This document shows, piece after piece, positions 1 to 7,889 of a stretch of DNA of 64,000 nt. Below the pieces are notes generated by a model. That model was not told where the DNA came from. It saw nothing but the letters and a program-made list of their open reading frames with translations, and searched no databases. The position numbers were made by a program, and so were the translations under genes. This DNA comes from Microbacterium sp. BLY. GTDB lineage: Bacteria; Actinomycetota; Actinomycetes; Actinomycetales; Microbacteriaceae. Every line of letters starts with the position of its first letter. The first letter of the stretch is position 1. The stretch covers positions 434,001-498,000 of the forward strand of contig NZ_JAGKSR010000001.1 of the NCBI RefSeq assembly GCF_017939615.1, read 5' to 3'.

Positions 1-349
1 CCCGGTCGGCCGCGATGCGCGCATGCGTCGCGAGACCCCCGCCGCCCTGCAGCTCCCCGACGACGAGTTCGCCGAGCTCCGCGTTCACGACGTCGGCGCC
101 GACCGCCACGACGGTGCCGGCGACGTCGAGGCCGCGCACCGGGTGCTTCGGACGGGTGAGGCCGAAGAACGGCCGCACGAGCAGCGGGTCGCCGAGGAGC
201 AGCCGCACGTCCCCGGCGTTGAGCGCCGTCGCCCGCACCCGCAGCACGACCTCTCCCCGGCGCGGCCGCGGCACGGGCACCCGGGTCAGCACGGTGCCCG
301 ATGCCGGACCGTACGTCTCGCGCGCCCAGACGGGCATCGTCTCGGTCAT
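1..349 (-). CDS. MDR-family NAD(P)-dependent alcohol dehydrogenase / quinone oxidoreductase, 3' part cut by window edge
   Basis: Only the N-terminal ~116 residues are visible, because the gene runs off the left edge. The protein starts MTETMPVWARETYG and carries the GroES-like fold of medium-chain dehydrogenases, with RATALNAGDVRLLLGDP and GLDVAGTVVAVGADV in the usual order for the quinone-oxidoreductase/zinc-less branch. No structural zinc cysteines are seen in this part. The ATG overlaps the stop of the XRE regulator by four bases (ATGA), so it is the third gene of a small operon and probably shares the autoregulated promoter upstream of the membrane protein. The substrate is unknown; reduction of enones or quinones is typical of the family. 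Confidence 0.85.
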   Translation of the reverse strand, partial: MTETMPVWARETYGPASGTVLTRVPVPRPRRGEVVLRVRATALNAGDVRLLLGDPLLVRPFFGLTRPKHPVRGLDVAGTVVAVGADVVNAELGELVVGELQGGGGLATHARIAADR

Positions 350-576
350 GCGGCACCTCCGGGGTCGGTCGGGTACGCGAACAGGTCGTCGATGCCGACA
401 CCGAAGGCCCGGGCGATCTGGAACGCGAGCTCGAGCGTCGGCGAGTACTTCTGCTGCTCGATCGCGATGAGGGTCTGCCGCGTCACGCCGATCGTGCGGG
501 CGAGCTCGGCCTGGGTGAGTCCCGCGCGCTCGCGGTGGGCGCGGATGCTGTTGGAGACGAGGGTGGGCTTGACCAT
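346..576 (-). CDS. Small XRE-family HTH transcriptional regulator
   Basis: This 76-residue protein is almost entirely one Cro/C1-type helix-turn-helix (residues 8-62, core TQAELARTIGVTRQTLIAIE, then SPTLELAFQIARAFGVGIDDLF). Such one-domain XRE proteins usually sit beside a small membrane protein and repress their own operon. Here the start codon shares one base with the stop of the upstream membrane protein (TGATG), and the stop overlaps the next gene, so all three are translationally coupled. A pair of near-identical inverted sites around the promoter at about 1024-1084 is the likely binding target. ATG 576 is chosen because longer in-frame extensions overlap the upstream gene. Confidence 0.9.
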   Translation of the reverse strand: MVKPTLVSNSIRAHRERAGLTQAELARTIGVTRQTLIAIEQQKYSPTLELAFQIARAFGVGIDDLFAYPTDPGGAA

Positions 577-1010
577 CAGACGAGGCCCCGACGGTACGCG
601 ACCGCCCGGGCGATACCGCCGACGACGGCCGCCACGAGGAACCCGGCGTACATGGTGTTCGCGATCCAGAACGCGTCGGCGCCGATGCCGCAGAGCACGA
701 TGACCCCGATGCCGGCGATGGCGACGAAGGCCTGCTCCACGCGGGCTCCCATCCGGCCGATGTCGCGGTCGCGGATGTCGGAGCGGCCCACGCCGTCCGG
801 GTCCGCCATCCCGGCGACGATCCCCCACAGGATGCTGACGACGATCGTGCCGACGATGCCCGCGCCGATCGTCCACAGCATGAGCGGGAACCAGTCCGTC
901 GCGGTGAGCGGGCCGCCGTCAGCCTGCTGCAGCAGCAGCAGGACGTAGGCGATCGCGACGATCGGGCTGACGATGAGCCCCGCCCAGACGTTGCGCTCTT
1001 CGTAGACCAT
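576..1010 (-). CDS. Small four-helix integral membrane protein, first gene of XRE operon
   Basis: The 144-residue protein has about four hydrophobic segments: residues 10-27, 42-65, 92-113 and 117-136. A charged loop, DPDGVGRSDIRDRDIGRMGAR, lies between segments two and three. It resembles the DUF2178-like partners of small XRE regulators, but no enzyme motif is visible, so its function is unknown. It begins ATG at 1010 with a good AAGGAG ribosome site at 1017-1022. It heads the operon with the XRE regulator and the MDR oxidoreductase. Pairing with a regulator suggests stress or envelope-linked expression control; that is inference. Confidence 0.8.
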   Translation of the reverse strand: MVYEERNVWAGLIVSPIVAIAYVLLLLQQADGGPLTATDWFPLMLWTIGAGIVGTIVVSILWGIVAGMADPDGVGRSDIRDRDIGRMGARVEQAFVAIAGIGVIVLCGIGADAFWIANTMYAGFLVAAVVGGIARAVAYRRGLV

Positions 1011-1016
1011 GCGCTG

Positions 1017-1084
1017 CTCCTTGTGTCAAAGATTCTTGACACCAAGCTACGCCGCCCTTCCGTCCATGTCAAGAATCTTTTACA
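1017..1084 (-). promoter_or_regulatory. Promoter with two inverted 18-bp operator copies for the XRE operon
   Basis: Reading the minus strand, a consensus -35 TTGACA (1072-1067) is followed by a 17-bp spacer and -10 TAGCTT. The -35 lies in an 18-bp site (1067-1084). A near-identical copy (1024-1041) in inverted orientation lies just downstream of the -10, with 17 of 18 bases matching when one copy is reverse-complemented. Each copy is itself an imperfect palindrome with TGTCAA at its edge. This geometry fits an autorepressor occupying both sides of the promoter. The ribosome site AAGGAG follows directly. Confidence 0.7.
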
Positions 1085-1255
1085 CCCACTCCCGTCCCGC
1101 ATCCCCCTCCCCTCCCCCACACCCCGCACCGCGGGATCACAAACGCACCCCGGATGGCCCGGGGAGGCGCCTTTTCGCACCCGCACCGGAAATGGGCGGG
1201 ATCGGAAACGTACCGCGAAACGCACTCGACGCACCCGGCGGACCCGCGCGAGCGA

Positions 1256-4200
1256 TCAGATGACGGAGGCGCTCCAGGGATCGGGGTTGCCGTAGCGGTG
1301 GGCGGTGATCGACACGGACTGCTCGTGCACGAACGGAAGGAGCTCGATGCGGGCGGCCGCGGTCACCTCCGCGTCGTACACCGCGAGGTCCGGATCACCG
1401 TCGGTGGCGCGTGCCAGGCTGGTGTGGAGGGCGGCGACGGCGTCCCGTCCACCGATGAGCCGCACGCGTCCGTGCCGCGGCAGCACCGGAACAGCGACAT
1501 CCGTCGGCGCCGCCTCCGCCTCGGCCACCTGCATCCGCTGGAGCCACTCGTCGTCGGTCTCCAGGAAGACCACGGCGTCGAGGTCGCCCAGCGCGTGCCG
1601 GACGCCGGCCGGAAGCCCCGCCGGGGTCGACACGACGAAGTCGGCGCCGGCGCGGACCCCGGCGATGATGACGCGCAGGAGATCGTGCAGCGCGGCGTCC
1701 GCGGTCGCGCGGATCTCCACGGGCACGGGACGGTAGCGGAAGAGGTTGCGTTCGACCTCCAGCCGGCTCACGTCCCGCACGCGCCCGAACTCGCGGTCCC
1801 ATGCGAGCGCATCGGAGAGGGCGGAGCGCCGCAGCCACTCGAAGGACTCGTACGGGAGCGCCGGCTGCGCGGCCTCGATGAGCCCGGTGATCCGCGAGTC
1901 GAGTCCCCGCAGGTGCAGGGTGCTCGACGCCGGGGACCCGTGCTGCGCGCGCCACGACCCGAGTCCGATGAGGTGGTTCGGACCGCCGGGCTTGGCCCCG
2001 GCGCCGACCGAGGAGCGCTTCCAGCCGCCGAACGGCTGCCGCTGCACAATGGCACCGGTGGTGCCGCGGTTGACGTAGAGGTTCCCGGCCTGCACCCGGT
2101 CGAGCCAGAAGGCGAGGTCGTCGGGGTCCTGCGTGTGCAGGCCGGCCGTGAGTCCGTAGGCGACCGCGTTCTGCAGGTCGACGGCCTTCGCGAGGGTCGG
2201 CGCGTGCATGATCCCGAGGACCGGTCCGAAGAACTCCTCCGTGTGGAAGCGGGACCCGGCCTGCACGCCGACCCGCACCCCGGGGCGCCACAGCCGCCCG
2301 CTGCCGTCGTCGGCGGCGTCGAGGGCGGGTTCGATGAGCCACCGCTCGTCGCCATCGAGCTCGGTGAGCGCCCAGGCGAGCTTGCCCTGGGGCTTCTCGA
2401 TGACGGGCCCGACCTCGGCGAGCGGATCGCCGGGCCAGCCGACGCGGAGCGAGCGGACGGCGTCGGCGAGCTGTCGGGCGAAGCGCTGCGAGCGCCCGAC
2501 AGGTCCGACGAGGATCGCGAGGGAGGCCGCGGAGCACTTCTGCCCTGCGTGCCCGAATGCGCTCTTGACGAGGTCGGCGACCGCGAGGTCGAGGTCGGCC
2601 GAGGGGGTGATGATCATCGCGTTCTTGCCGCTGGTCTCCGCGAGCAGCGGCAGGTCGGGCCGCCAGGACCGGAACAGCGCAGCCGTCTCCCACGATCCGG
2701 TGAGGATCACCCGGTCCACGGCCTCGTCGGTGATGAGGGCGCGCCCGAGCTCCCCTTCCTCGATGTCCACGAGTGCGAGGGCTTCTCGGGGCACGCCGCC
2801 CTCCCACAGGGCGTCGGCGAGAACGGCCGCGCACCGCCGCGCCTGCGGGGCGGGCTTCAGCACGACGCCCGATCCGGCGGCGAGGGCGGCGAGCACCCCG
2901 CCCGCGGGGATGGCGAGCGGGAAGTTCCAGGGCGGGGCGACGACCGTCACCCGGGCGGGGACGAACACGGCTCCGGAGATCGCGTCGAGCTCCCGGCACG
3001 TCGCCGCGTAGTACCGGGCGAAGTCGACGGCCTCGCTCACCTCGACGTCGGCCTCGGCGAAGACCTTCCCGGTCTCCGCGGCGGCGACCTCGATGAGGTC
3101 GCCGCGTCGGGCTTCGAGCGCGGCGGCGGCGCGCAGCAGCACTTCGGCTCGCTCGGCGGCGGGCCGTGCGCCCCAGGCGGCTGCCGCATCCTGCACGCTC
3201 CGCACGACACGGCCGAGGTCGTCAGCGTCGTCGACGCGGGCCGCGGCGAGCACCGTCTCCCCGGCCGAGGAGTCCGCGAGGCGGTCGCGGATTCCGTCCG
3301 CCCACGTGCGGTTGGCCGACAGAGAGAGGTCGGTGTCGGGGGTGTTCGCGAAGCCCGGGGCACCTCCGGTGTCCTCGCCGCGCTCCCGGGCCGCGTACAC
3401 GGCGGTCTCAAGGTAGGCACCGGTGTCGCCGTCGTCGGAGCCCCGCACGATGCCGAGCACGGCCTTGGTGAGGTCGACCTCGGCGGCCGGTCCGACGGGA
3501 GCGGGCCGCACGGATTCGTGCACGGGGGCGAGGCGATCCTGGGTGCGCCGCGGGCCGACCGCCAGTGCCGGGTCGTCGGCCCGGTCGAGCGCCGCGAGGT
3601 AGCGACGGGCCTCGCGCGTGAAGAGCGCCTCGTCGTCGTGGAGGTGGAACGCGGCGGAGAGGAAGTTCTCGGACGACGCGTTCTCCTCCAACCGCCGGAC
3701 GAGGTAGCTGATGGCGACGTCGAACTCGGCGGGGGCGACGACCGGCACGTACAGCAGCACCGGCCCGACTTCGCGGGAGACCGCCTGCACCTGCCCCTGG
3801 GCCATGCCGAGCAGCATCTCGAACTCGACGGCGTCGCGGACGCCGCGCTCCCCGGCCAGCAGCCACGCGTGGGCGATGCCGAAGAGGTTGTGTCCCGCGA
3901 CGCCGAGACGCACGGCGGACGTGTGGGCGGGCTGCATCGCCCAGTCGAGGCAGCGCAGGTAGTTGGCGTCGGTGTCGAGTTTCGTGTCGTACGGCGCCGG
4001 CGTCCACCCGTGCAGGGTCGCCTCGACGTGTTCCATCGCGAGGTTGGCGCCCTTCACGAGACGCACCTTGATGCGGGCTCCGCCGTGGATCACGCGGTCC
4101 TGCGCCCAGGCGGTGAGCTCCTGCAGCGCCGGGAGCGCATCGGGGAGATACGCCTGGAGGACGATCCCCGCCTCCAGCCCCGTGAGCCGCGGATCCTCCA

Positions 4201-4930
4201 GGAGTCGCGTGAACACGGCGATCGTGAGATCGAGGTCGCGGTACTCCTCCATGTCGAGGTTGATGAAGGTGCCGTCGCCCGCGGCCGTGAGGTAGAGCGG
4301 CAGCAGCCGCTCCACGACCCGGTCGACCACCTCGTCGAAGCCCCACATCGAGATGCGGCTGACGATGGCGGAGACCTTGACGGAGACGTAGTCGACGTCG
4401 GGACGCCGGATGAGCTCGTGGATGCCGTCGAGCCGCCGCTGGGCCTCCGCCTCTCCGAGCACGGCCTCGCCGAGGAGGTTGAGGTTCAGGCGCGAGCCCG
4501 ACTCCCGCAGCTTCTCGATGGCGGGGCCGAGCTTCGCGGGTCGCGCGTCCACGACGAGGTGCCCCACCATCTCGCGCAGGGCCCGCCGCGCGATCGGTAC
4601 GACCGGCGTCGGCAGCACGGGGGCGACGCCGCCGCCGAGCCGCACCGCGGAGCGCAGGTACCACGGCAGGAACTCCGGGACGATGGGCGCGATCCGGTGC
4701 AGTCGGGCGGCCGCGGCGGTGAGACTCTCGGGCCGCATGACACCGTCGACGAAGCCGAGGGTGAACGGCAGACCGTTGGCATCGCGGAGCACACCGGCGA
4801 GACGTGCGGCGGCGGGGTCGACGTCGGCCGCGGCCGCCTCGATCACCCAGCGGCGCGCGAGTTCGACGGCCTTATCGGCGAGGGATGCGGATGCCCCCGC
4901 CTCCGCGGAGGATGACGACGACTCTGCCAT
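1256..4930 (-). CDS. putA: Bifunctional proline dehydrogenase / L-glutamate-gamma-semialdehyde dehydrogenase PutA
   Basis: This 1224-residue protein oxidises proline to glutamate, passing electrons to FAD/quinone in the first step and NAD in the second. The FAD-dependent proline dehydrogenase barrel covers about residues 120-420 (VSVKVSAIVSRI, RIKVRLVKGANLAMEH, YLRCLDWAM). The aldehyde dehydrogenase spans about 530-1010, with PPWNF (Asn669), ETSGKNA (Glu765) and the nucleophile in GQKCSAAS (Cys799). About 200 C-terminal residues follow, as in longer PutA forms. No N-terminal ribbon-helix-helix DNA-binding domain is present, so it should not autoregulate as enterobacterial PutA does. The start is leaderless: TAGGGT lies six bases before the ATG. 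It stands alone between the XRE operon and the thioesterase. Confidence 0.97.
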   Translation of the reverse strand: MAESSSSSAEAGASASLADKAVELARRWVIEAAAADVDPAAARLAGVLRDANGLPFTLGFVDGVMRPESLTAAAARLHRIAPIVPEFLPWYLRSAVRLGGGVAPVLPTPVVPIARRALREMVGHLVVDARPAKLGPAIEKLRESGSRLNLNLLGEAVLGEAEAQRRLDGIHELIRRPDVDYVSVKVSAIVSRISMWGFDEVVDRVVERLLPLYLTAAGDGTFINLDMEEYRDLDLTIAVFTRLLEDPRLTGLEAGIVLQAYLPDALPALQELTAWAQDRVIHGGARIKVRLVKGANLAMEHVEATLHGWTPAPYDTKLDTDANYLRCLDWAMQPAHTSAVRLGVAGHNLFGIAHAWLLAGERGVRDAVEFEMLLGMAQGQVQAVSREVGPVLLYVPVVAPAEFDVAISYLVRRLEENASSENFLSAAFHLHDDEALFTREARRYLAALDRADDPALAVGPRRTQDRLAPVHESVRPAPVGPAAEVDLTKAVLGIVRGSDDGDTGAYLETAVYAARERGEDTGGAPGFANTPDTDLSLSANRTWADGIRDRLADSSAGETVLAAARVDDADDLGRVVRSVQDAAAAWGARPAAERAEVLLRAAAALEARRGDLIEVAAAETGKVFAEADVEVSEAVDFARYYAATCRELDAISGAVFVPARVTVVAPPWNFPLAIPAGGVLAALAAGSGVVLKPAPQARRCAAVLADALWEGGVPREALALVDIEEGELGRALITDEAVDRVILTGSWETAALFRSWRPDLPLLAETSGKNAMIITPSADLDLAVADLVKSAFGHAGQKCSAASLAILVGPVGRSQRFARQLADAVRSLRVGWPGDPLAEVGPVIEKPQGKLAWALTELDGDERWLIEPALDAADDGSGRLWRPGVRVGVQAGSRFHTEEFFGPVLGIMHAPTLAKAVDLQNAVAYGLTAGLHTQDPDDLAFWLDRVQAGNLYVNRGTTGAIVQRQPFGGWKRSSVGAGAKPGGPNHLIGLGSWRAQHGSPASSTLHLRGLDSRITGLIEAAQPALPYESFEWLRRSALSDALAWDREFGRVRDVSRLEVERNLFRYRPVPVEIRATADAALHDLLRVIIAGVRAGADFVVSTPAGLPAGVRHALGDLDAVVFLETDDEWLQRMQVAEAEAAPTDVAVPVLPRHGRVRLIGGRDAVAALHTSLARATDGDPDLAVYDAEVTAAARIELLPFVHEQSVSITAHRYGNPDPWSASVI

Positions 4931-4936
4931 GTGACC

Positions 4937-4942
4937 ACCCTA
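4937..4942 (-). promoter_or_regulatory. -10 element of leaderless putA transcript
   Basis: Minus-strand TAGGGT is separated by exactly six bases from the putA ATG (4930), and no ribosome-binding site is present, so transcription should begin at or beside the A of the start codon. Confidence 0.55.
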
Positions 4943-4994
4943 GGTCTCCGGTCGAGGAATCCCGGGGTGCCCGACCGGGCGGGCCGCAGTCGGG

Positions 4995-5582
4995 TCAGTT
5001 CCAGATGCTGGGGGCGGGGGTGCGCACGGGAGGCAGGGCGGACGCCGCGGCCCAGTCGTGCACCCACGCGTCGATCTCCGGCACCCCGTCGGGCTTGCCC
5101 ACCGCGGCGAAGAGCTCCTCGTTGCTGACCGTGCCGCCGGAGCGGCGCAGCACGCGGGCCCGCACGATGGCGCGGGCGTAGACCTCGCCGCCGACCACGG
5201 CCCGGTGCTCCAGGAACAGGGCCTTCTCGTCGTGCCCGATGAACCGCGACTGCACCTCGAACCGCTGCCACAGCTGCAGCGACTTGCGGAAGGTGATCGT
5301 CTCGCTGGAGACGACCGCGTACCAGCCCTTCTCCTTCATGACGTCGAACAGGCCCGTGCGGATCAGGTGATCCCAGCGGCCGAGGTCGAACAGCGACAGG
5401 TAGCGGCCGTTGTTCATGTGCCGCAGGATGTCCAGGTCGGTGGGGAGGGTGGTGACCGTGACGGTGCCGACGGCGGTCGGGTCGAGGGTCTTCCCCTGCC
5501 GCACGCGACGACGCGCACCGAGGATCACGAGGAGGGTCCGCCAGATCACATTCACGAGCACTGATCGTAGCCATCCGCGCAC
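4995..5582 (-). CDS. Hotdog-fold acyl-CoA thioesterase-like protein
   Basis: About 195 residues with a single 4HBT-type hotdog domain. After a hydrophobic N-terminus (VLVNVIWRTLLVILGARRR) comes the typical block DILRHMNNGRYLSLFDLGRWDHL, where the MNNGRY segment is the active-site region of this family. SSETITFRKSLQLWQRFEV follows, then FIGHDEKALFLEHRAVVGGEVYARAI. The product probably hydrolyses acyl-CoA esters, but the substrate cannot be read from sequence. GTG 5582 is preferred: an AAGGA ribosome site lies upstream at a slightly long spacing, whereas the longest in-frame start (5663) would add a low-quality extension reaching into the divergent GNAT promoter. The N-terminal hydrophobic stretch could associate with the membrane. 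Confidence 0.75.
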   Translation of the reverse strand: MRGWLRSVLVNVIWRTLLVILGARRRVRQGKTLDPTAVGTVTVTTLPTDLDILRHMNNGRYLSLFDLGRWDHLIRTGLFDVMKEKGWYAVVSSETITFRKSLQLWQRFEVQSRFIGHDEKALFLEHRAVVGGEVYARAIVRARVLRRSGGTVSNEELFAAVGKPDGVPEIDAWVHDWAAASALPPVRTPAPSIWN

Positions 5583-5673
5583 GATGATCGAACTTCCTTG
5601 TCCGAATCCTCCATGCCCTCGGAGGGCCCCCGGAGCGGCTTCCTCCCGATTTCCGATTTCCACGGACCCGCCG

Positions 5674-5679
5674 TAGAGT
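5674..5679 (+). promoter_or_regulatory. -10 element of leaderless GNAT transcript
   Basis: TAGAGT, then six bases (CACCGC), then ATG 5686. No Shine-Dalgarno sequence precedes the start. Confidence 0.5.
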
Positions 5680-5685
5680 CACCGC

Positions 5686-6195
5686 ATGAGCGCCGAAGCC
5701 CAGCCCGAAGTCATCGTCCGTCCGGTCCGTGATGTGGATGCGGAAGCCCTCGGTCGCGTGCATGCGCAGTGCTGGCACGAGACCTACGATCACCTCATCA
5801 GCAAGGCGGCGCTGGAGAAGGTCTCCCCCCGGCGCATGGCCGAGCTGTGGACACACTGGGCCGCGCAGGGCCCGGACTTCAAGATGAACGCGGCCCTCGT
5901 CGACGGCGAGATCGTCGGCTTCGTCGGATCGGGTCCGGCGCGCGACAAGGACGCCCCGGCGTTCCGCGAGCTGTACTTCATCTACCTGCTGGACGCGTAC
6001 CACTCGACCGGCATCGGCCAGAAGCTGTTCGACGCGGCCGTCGAGAAGGACGAGCCCCTCTACCTCTGGGTCGCCGAGGACAACCCCCGCGCGCACCGCT
6101 TCTACACGCGCAACGGGTTCCACCTCGACGGCGCCGCACACACCGAGCCGTTCCTGGGTGAGACGCTCACCGAGGTCCGGTTCGTGCGTCCCTGA
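5686..6195 (+). CDS. GNAT-family N-acetyltransferase
   Basis: This 169-residue GNAT-fold protein contains the N-terminal pattern IVRPVRDVDAEALGRVHAQCWHETY and a substrate loop including RMAELWTHW. Motif A appears as ELYFIYLLDAYHSTGIGQKL, with the acetyl-CoA pyrophosphate loop in GIGQKL. Motif B reads LWVAEDNPRAHRFYTRNGF. This layout is common in acetyltransferases acting on amino groups of small molecules, antibiotics or protein N-termini; the true substrate is unknown. It is monocistronic and leaderless, transcribed away from the thioesterase. A strong bidirectional hairpin at 6211-6240 separates it from the convergent thiolase gene. Confidence 0.9.
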   Translation: MSAEAQPEVIVRPVRDVDAEALGRVHAQCWHETYDHLISKAALEKVSPRRMAELWTHWAAQGPDFKMNAALVDGEIVGFVGSGPARDKDAPAFRELYFIYLLDAYHSTGIGQKLFDAAVEKDEPLYLWVAEDNPRAHRFYTRNGFHLDGAAHTEPFLGETLTEVRFVRP

Positions 6196-6210
6196 TCCTT
6201 CGTCCGCACC

Positions 6211-6240
6211 GAAAGGGCCGCCCCGCGGGGCGGCCCTTTC
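6211..6240. terminator. Bidirectional rho-independent-type hairpin
   Basis: GAAAGGGCCGCCCC and its reverse complement form a perfect stem around a tiny GC loop, with A/T-rich outer ends (GAAA...TTTC). It lies between convergent genes ending at 6195 and 6248, so it can serve both strands. Confidence 0.85.
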
Positions 6241-6247
6241 GTCTGCC

Positions 6248-7399
6248 TCAGAGGCGTTCGATGATCGTGACGTTCGCGACGCCGCCACCCTCGCACATCG
6301 TCTGCAGACCGTAGCGACCGCCGGTGCGCTCCAGCTCGTTCAGCAGGGTCGCGAGGATGCGGGTGCCGGTCGCGCCGATCGGGTGCCCGAGCGCGATGCC
6401 GCCGCCGTTGACGTTGACCTTCTCGTGCGGCGCGCCGATCTCGCGCATCCAGGCGAGCACGACCGAGGCGAACGCCTCGTTGACCTCGAACAGGTCGATG
6501 TCGTCGATCCGGAGCCCCGTGCGCTCCAACGCGTGCCTGGTCGCCGGGATCGGTGCCGTGAGCATGAGCACCGGGTCGTCGCCGCGCACGGAGAGGTGGT
6601 GGATGCGGGCGCGGGGCGTGAGCCCATGAGTGCGCACGGCCCGCTCGCTCGCGATCAGGACCGCACTCGACGCATCGCTGATCTGGGAGGCGACCGCGGC
6701 CGTGATCCGCCCGCCGGGCGCGAGCGTCTGCAGGCCGGCCATGCGTTCCAGAGTGGTGTCCCGGCGCACGCCCTCGTCGTGGTCGAGGCCGCCGAGCGGC
6801 GCGATCTCCGCCGCGAACCGCCCCTCATCCTGCGCCCGGGCCGCGCGGCGGTGGCTCTCCAGGGCGTACCGCTCCATCTCCTCGCGCGAGATGTGCCAGC
6901 GCTCGGCGATGAGCTCCGCGCCTCGGAACTGCGAGATCTCCTGATCGCCGTAGCGCGCCTGCCAGCCCGGGGACTCGGCATACGGCGTTGTGAAGCCGTA
7001 TTCCCGGCCGACAGTCGCGGCAGCGGTCAGCGGGATCCGCGACATGTTCTGCAGGCCGCCGGCGATCACGAGGTCGCTGGTGCCGCTGAGCACCGCCTGC
7101 GCGGCGAAGTGCACGGCCTGCTGGCTGGATCCGCACTGCCGGTCGATCGTGACGCCCGGCACGTGCTCCGGGAATCCGGCGACGAGCAGCGCCGTGCGGG
7201 CGACGTTGCCCGCCTGCCCGCCGATCGCGTCGATGGCGCCGAGGATCACGTCGTCGACGGCGCCGGGATCGATGCCCGTGCGCGCCACGACGGTCGTCAG
7301 GCTGTGCGCGCCGAGATCGGCGGGGTGGATCTCGGCGAGGGCGCCACCCCGGCGTCCGACCGGCGAACGGACCGCGTCGACGATGTAGGCCTCTGCCAT
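6248..7399 (-). CDS. Thiolase (acetyl-CoA C-acyltransferase)
   Basis: The 383-residue thiolase has the acylated cysteine in RQCGSSQQAVHFAA (Cys89), the active-site histidine in GGIALGHPIGATG (about His339) and the second catalytic cysteine in MCEGGGVANV (about Cys369). Degradative and biosynthetic thiolases share these motifs. The neighbouring ETF genes favour a beta-oxidation role, cleaving 3-ketoacyl-CoA. It is the last gene of the etfB-etfA-cytochrome b-ASCH series, 13 bases after the ASCH gene, and its mRNA ends at the 6211-6240 hairpin. A role as the terminal thiolase of branched-chain or fatty acid degradation is inference. Confidence 0.95.
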   Translation of the reverse strand: MAEAYIVDAVRSPVGRRGGALAEIHPADLGAHSLTTVVARTGIDPGAVDDVILGAIDAIGGQAGNVARTALLVAGFPEHVPGVTIDRQCGSSQQAVHFAAQAVLSGTSDLVIAGGLQNMSRIPLTAAATVGREYGFTTPYAESPGWQARYGDQEISQFRGAELIAERWHISREEMERYALESHRRAARAQDEGRFAAEIAPLGGLDHDEGVRRDTTLERMAGLQTLAPGGRITAAVASQISDASSAVLIASERAVRTHGLTPRARIHHLSVRGDDPVLMLTAPIPATRHALERTGLRIDDIDLFEVNEAFASVVLAWMREIGAPHEKVNVNGGGIALGHPIGATGTRILATLLNELERTGGRYGLQTMCEGGGVANVTIIERL

Positions 7400-7412
7400 G
7401 ATCTCCCTCTCC

Positions 7413-7886
7413 TCAGGCCTCCGCGCCGGCGGGCAGGAGCAGCCGGAAGCGCTCGCACACGACGGGCATGTCGGGGGCGTAGCCGCGCGGGTTCTCGGAG
7501 TGGGTGCGCCAGTAGCGCTCGTGCACGTCGCGCCAGTGCGCCAGCGTGCGGTCCCCCTCGCCCTCGGCGAAGGCGTGCGCCTCGTCGACCTCGTCGAACG
7601 GCACGATGTCGATCGCGGTGGTCTCGATCACCGCGCGCGGGGCGCCGGTCCCGTCGAGGATGATGCTGAGCTCACCGACGGTCGGCAGCGGCTCCCCTGA
7701 CTCCTCGTAGTCCCAGAGGGAGGATGCGGTGCCCACCTTGATGCCGGCGAGCACGAGCTCCAGCAGTTCGTCGGCGTGCTCCGGCGTCGCGCCGAAGCCC
7801 CACGCCTCGGGAAGCGTCTCGGGCAGGTGGGGCAGCGCGGTGCGGGCCTCGCGCCAGTAGTCCTCGATGGCGGTGCGGTCGGTCAT
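7413..7886 (-). CDS. ASCH-domain protein
   Basis: This 157-residue protein has the ASCH (PUA-like beta-barrel) signature. The [14 protein letters not shown] block corresponds to the conserved G-x-K-x-x-T/S-A-S segment at the presumed nucleic-acid binding cleft. [22 protein letters not shown] and [30 protein letters not shown] follow. Family members are thought to bind RNA or modified nucleosides, and some are amidohydrolases on N4-acylcytidine. It lies three bases after the cytochrome b gene, although no functional link to electron transfer is evident. The call is secure; the molecular role is open. Confidence 0.88.
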   Translation of the reverse strand: MTDRTAIEDYWREARTALPHLPETLPEAWGFGATPEHADELLELVLAGIKVGTASSLWDYEESGEPLPTVGELSIILDGTGAPRAVIETTAIDIVPFDEVDEAHAFAEGEGDRTLAHWRDVHERYWRTHSENPRGYAPDMPVVCERFRLLLPAGAEA

Positions 7887-7889
7887 GGA

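Noticed and set aside
1154..4915. 1253-codon open frame on the plus strand opposite putA
   Set aside because: It is the antisense shadow of a GC-rich gene: the translation is Arg/Gly/Glu/His-rich with no motif, while the minus strand encodes a complete PutA with all catalytic residues.
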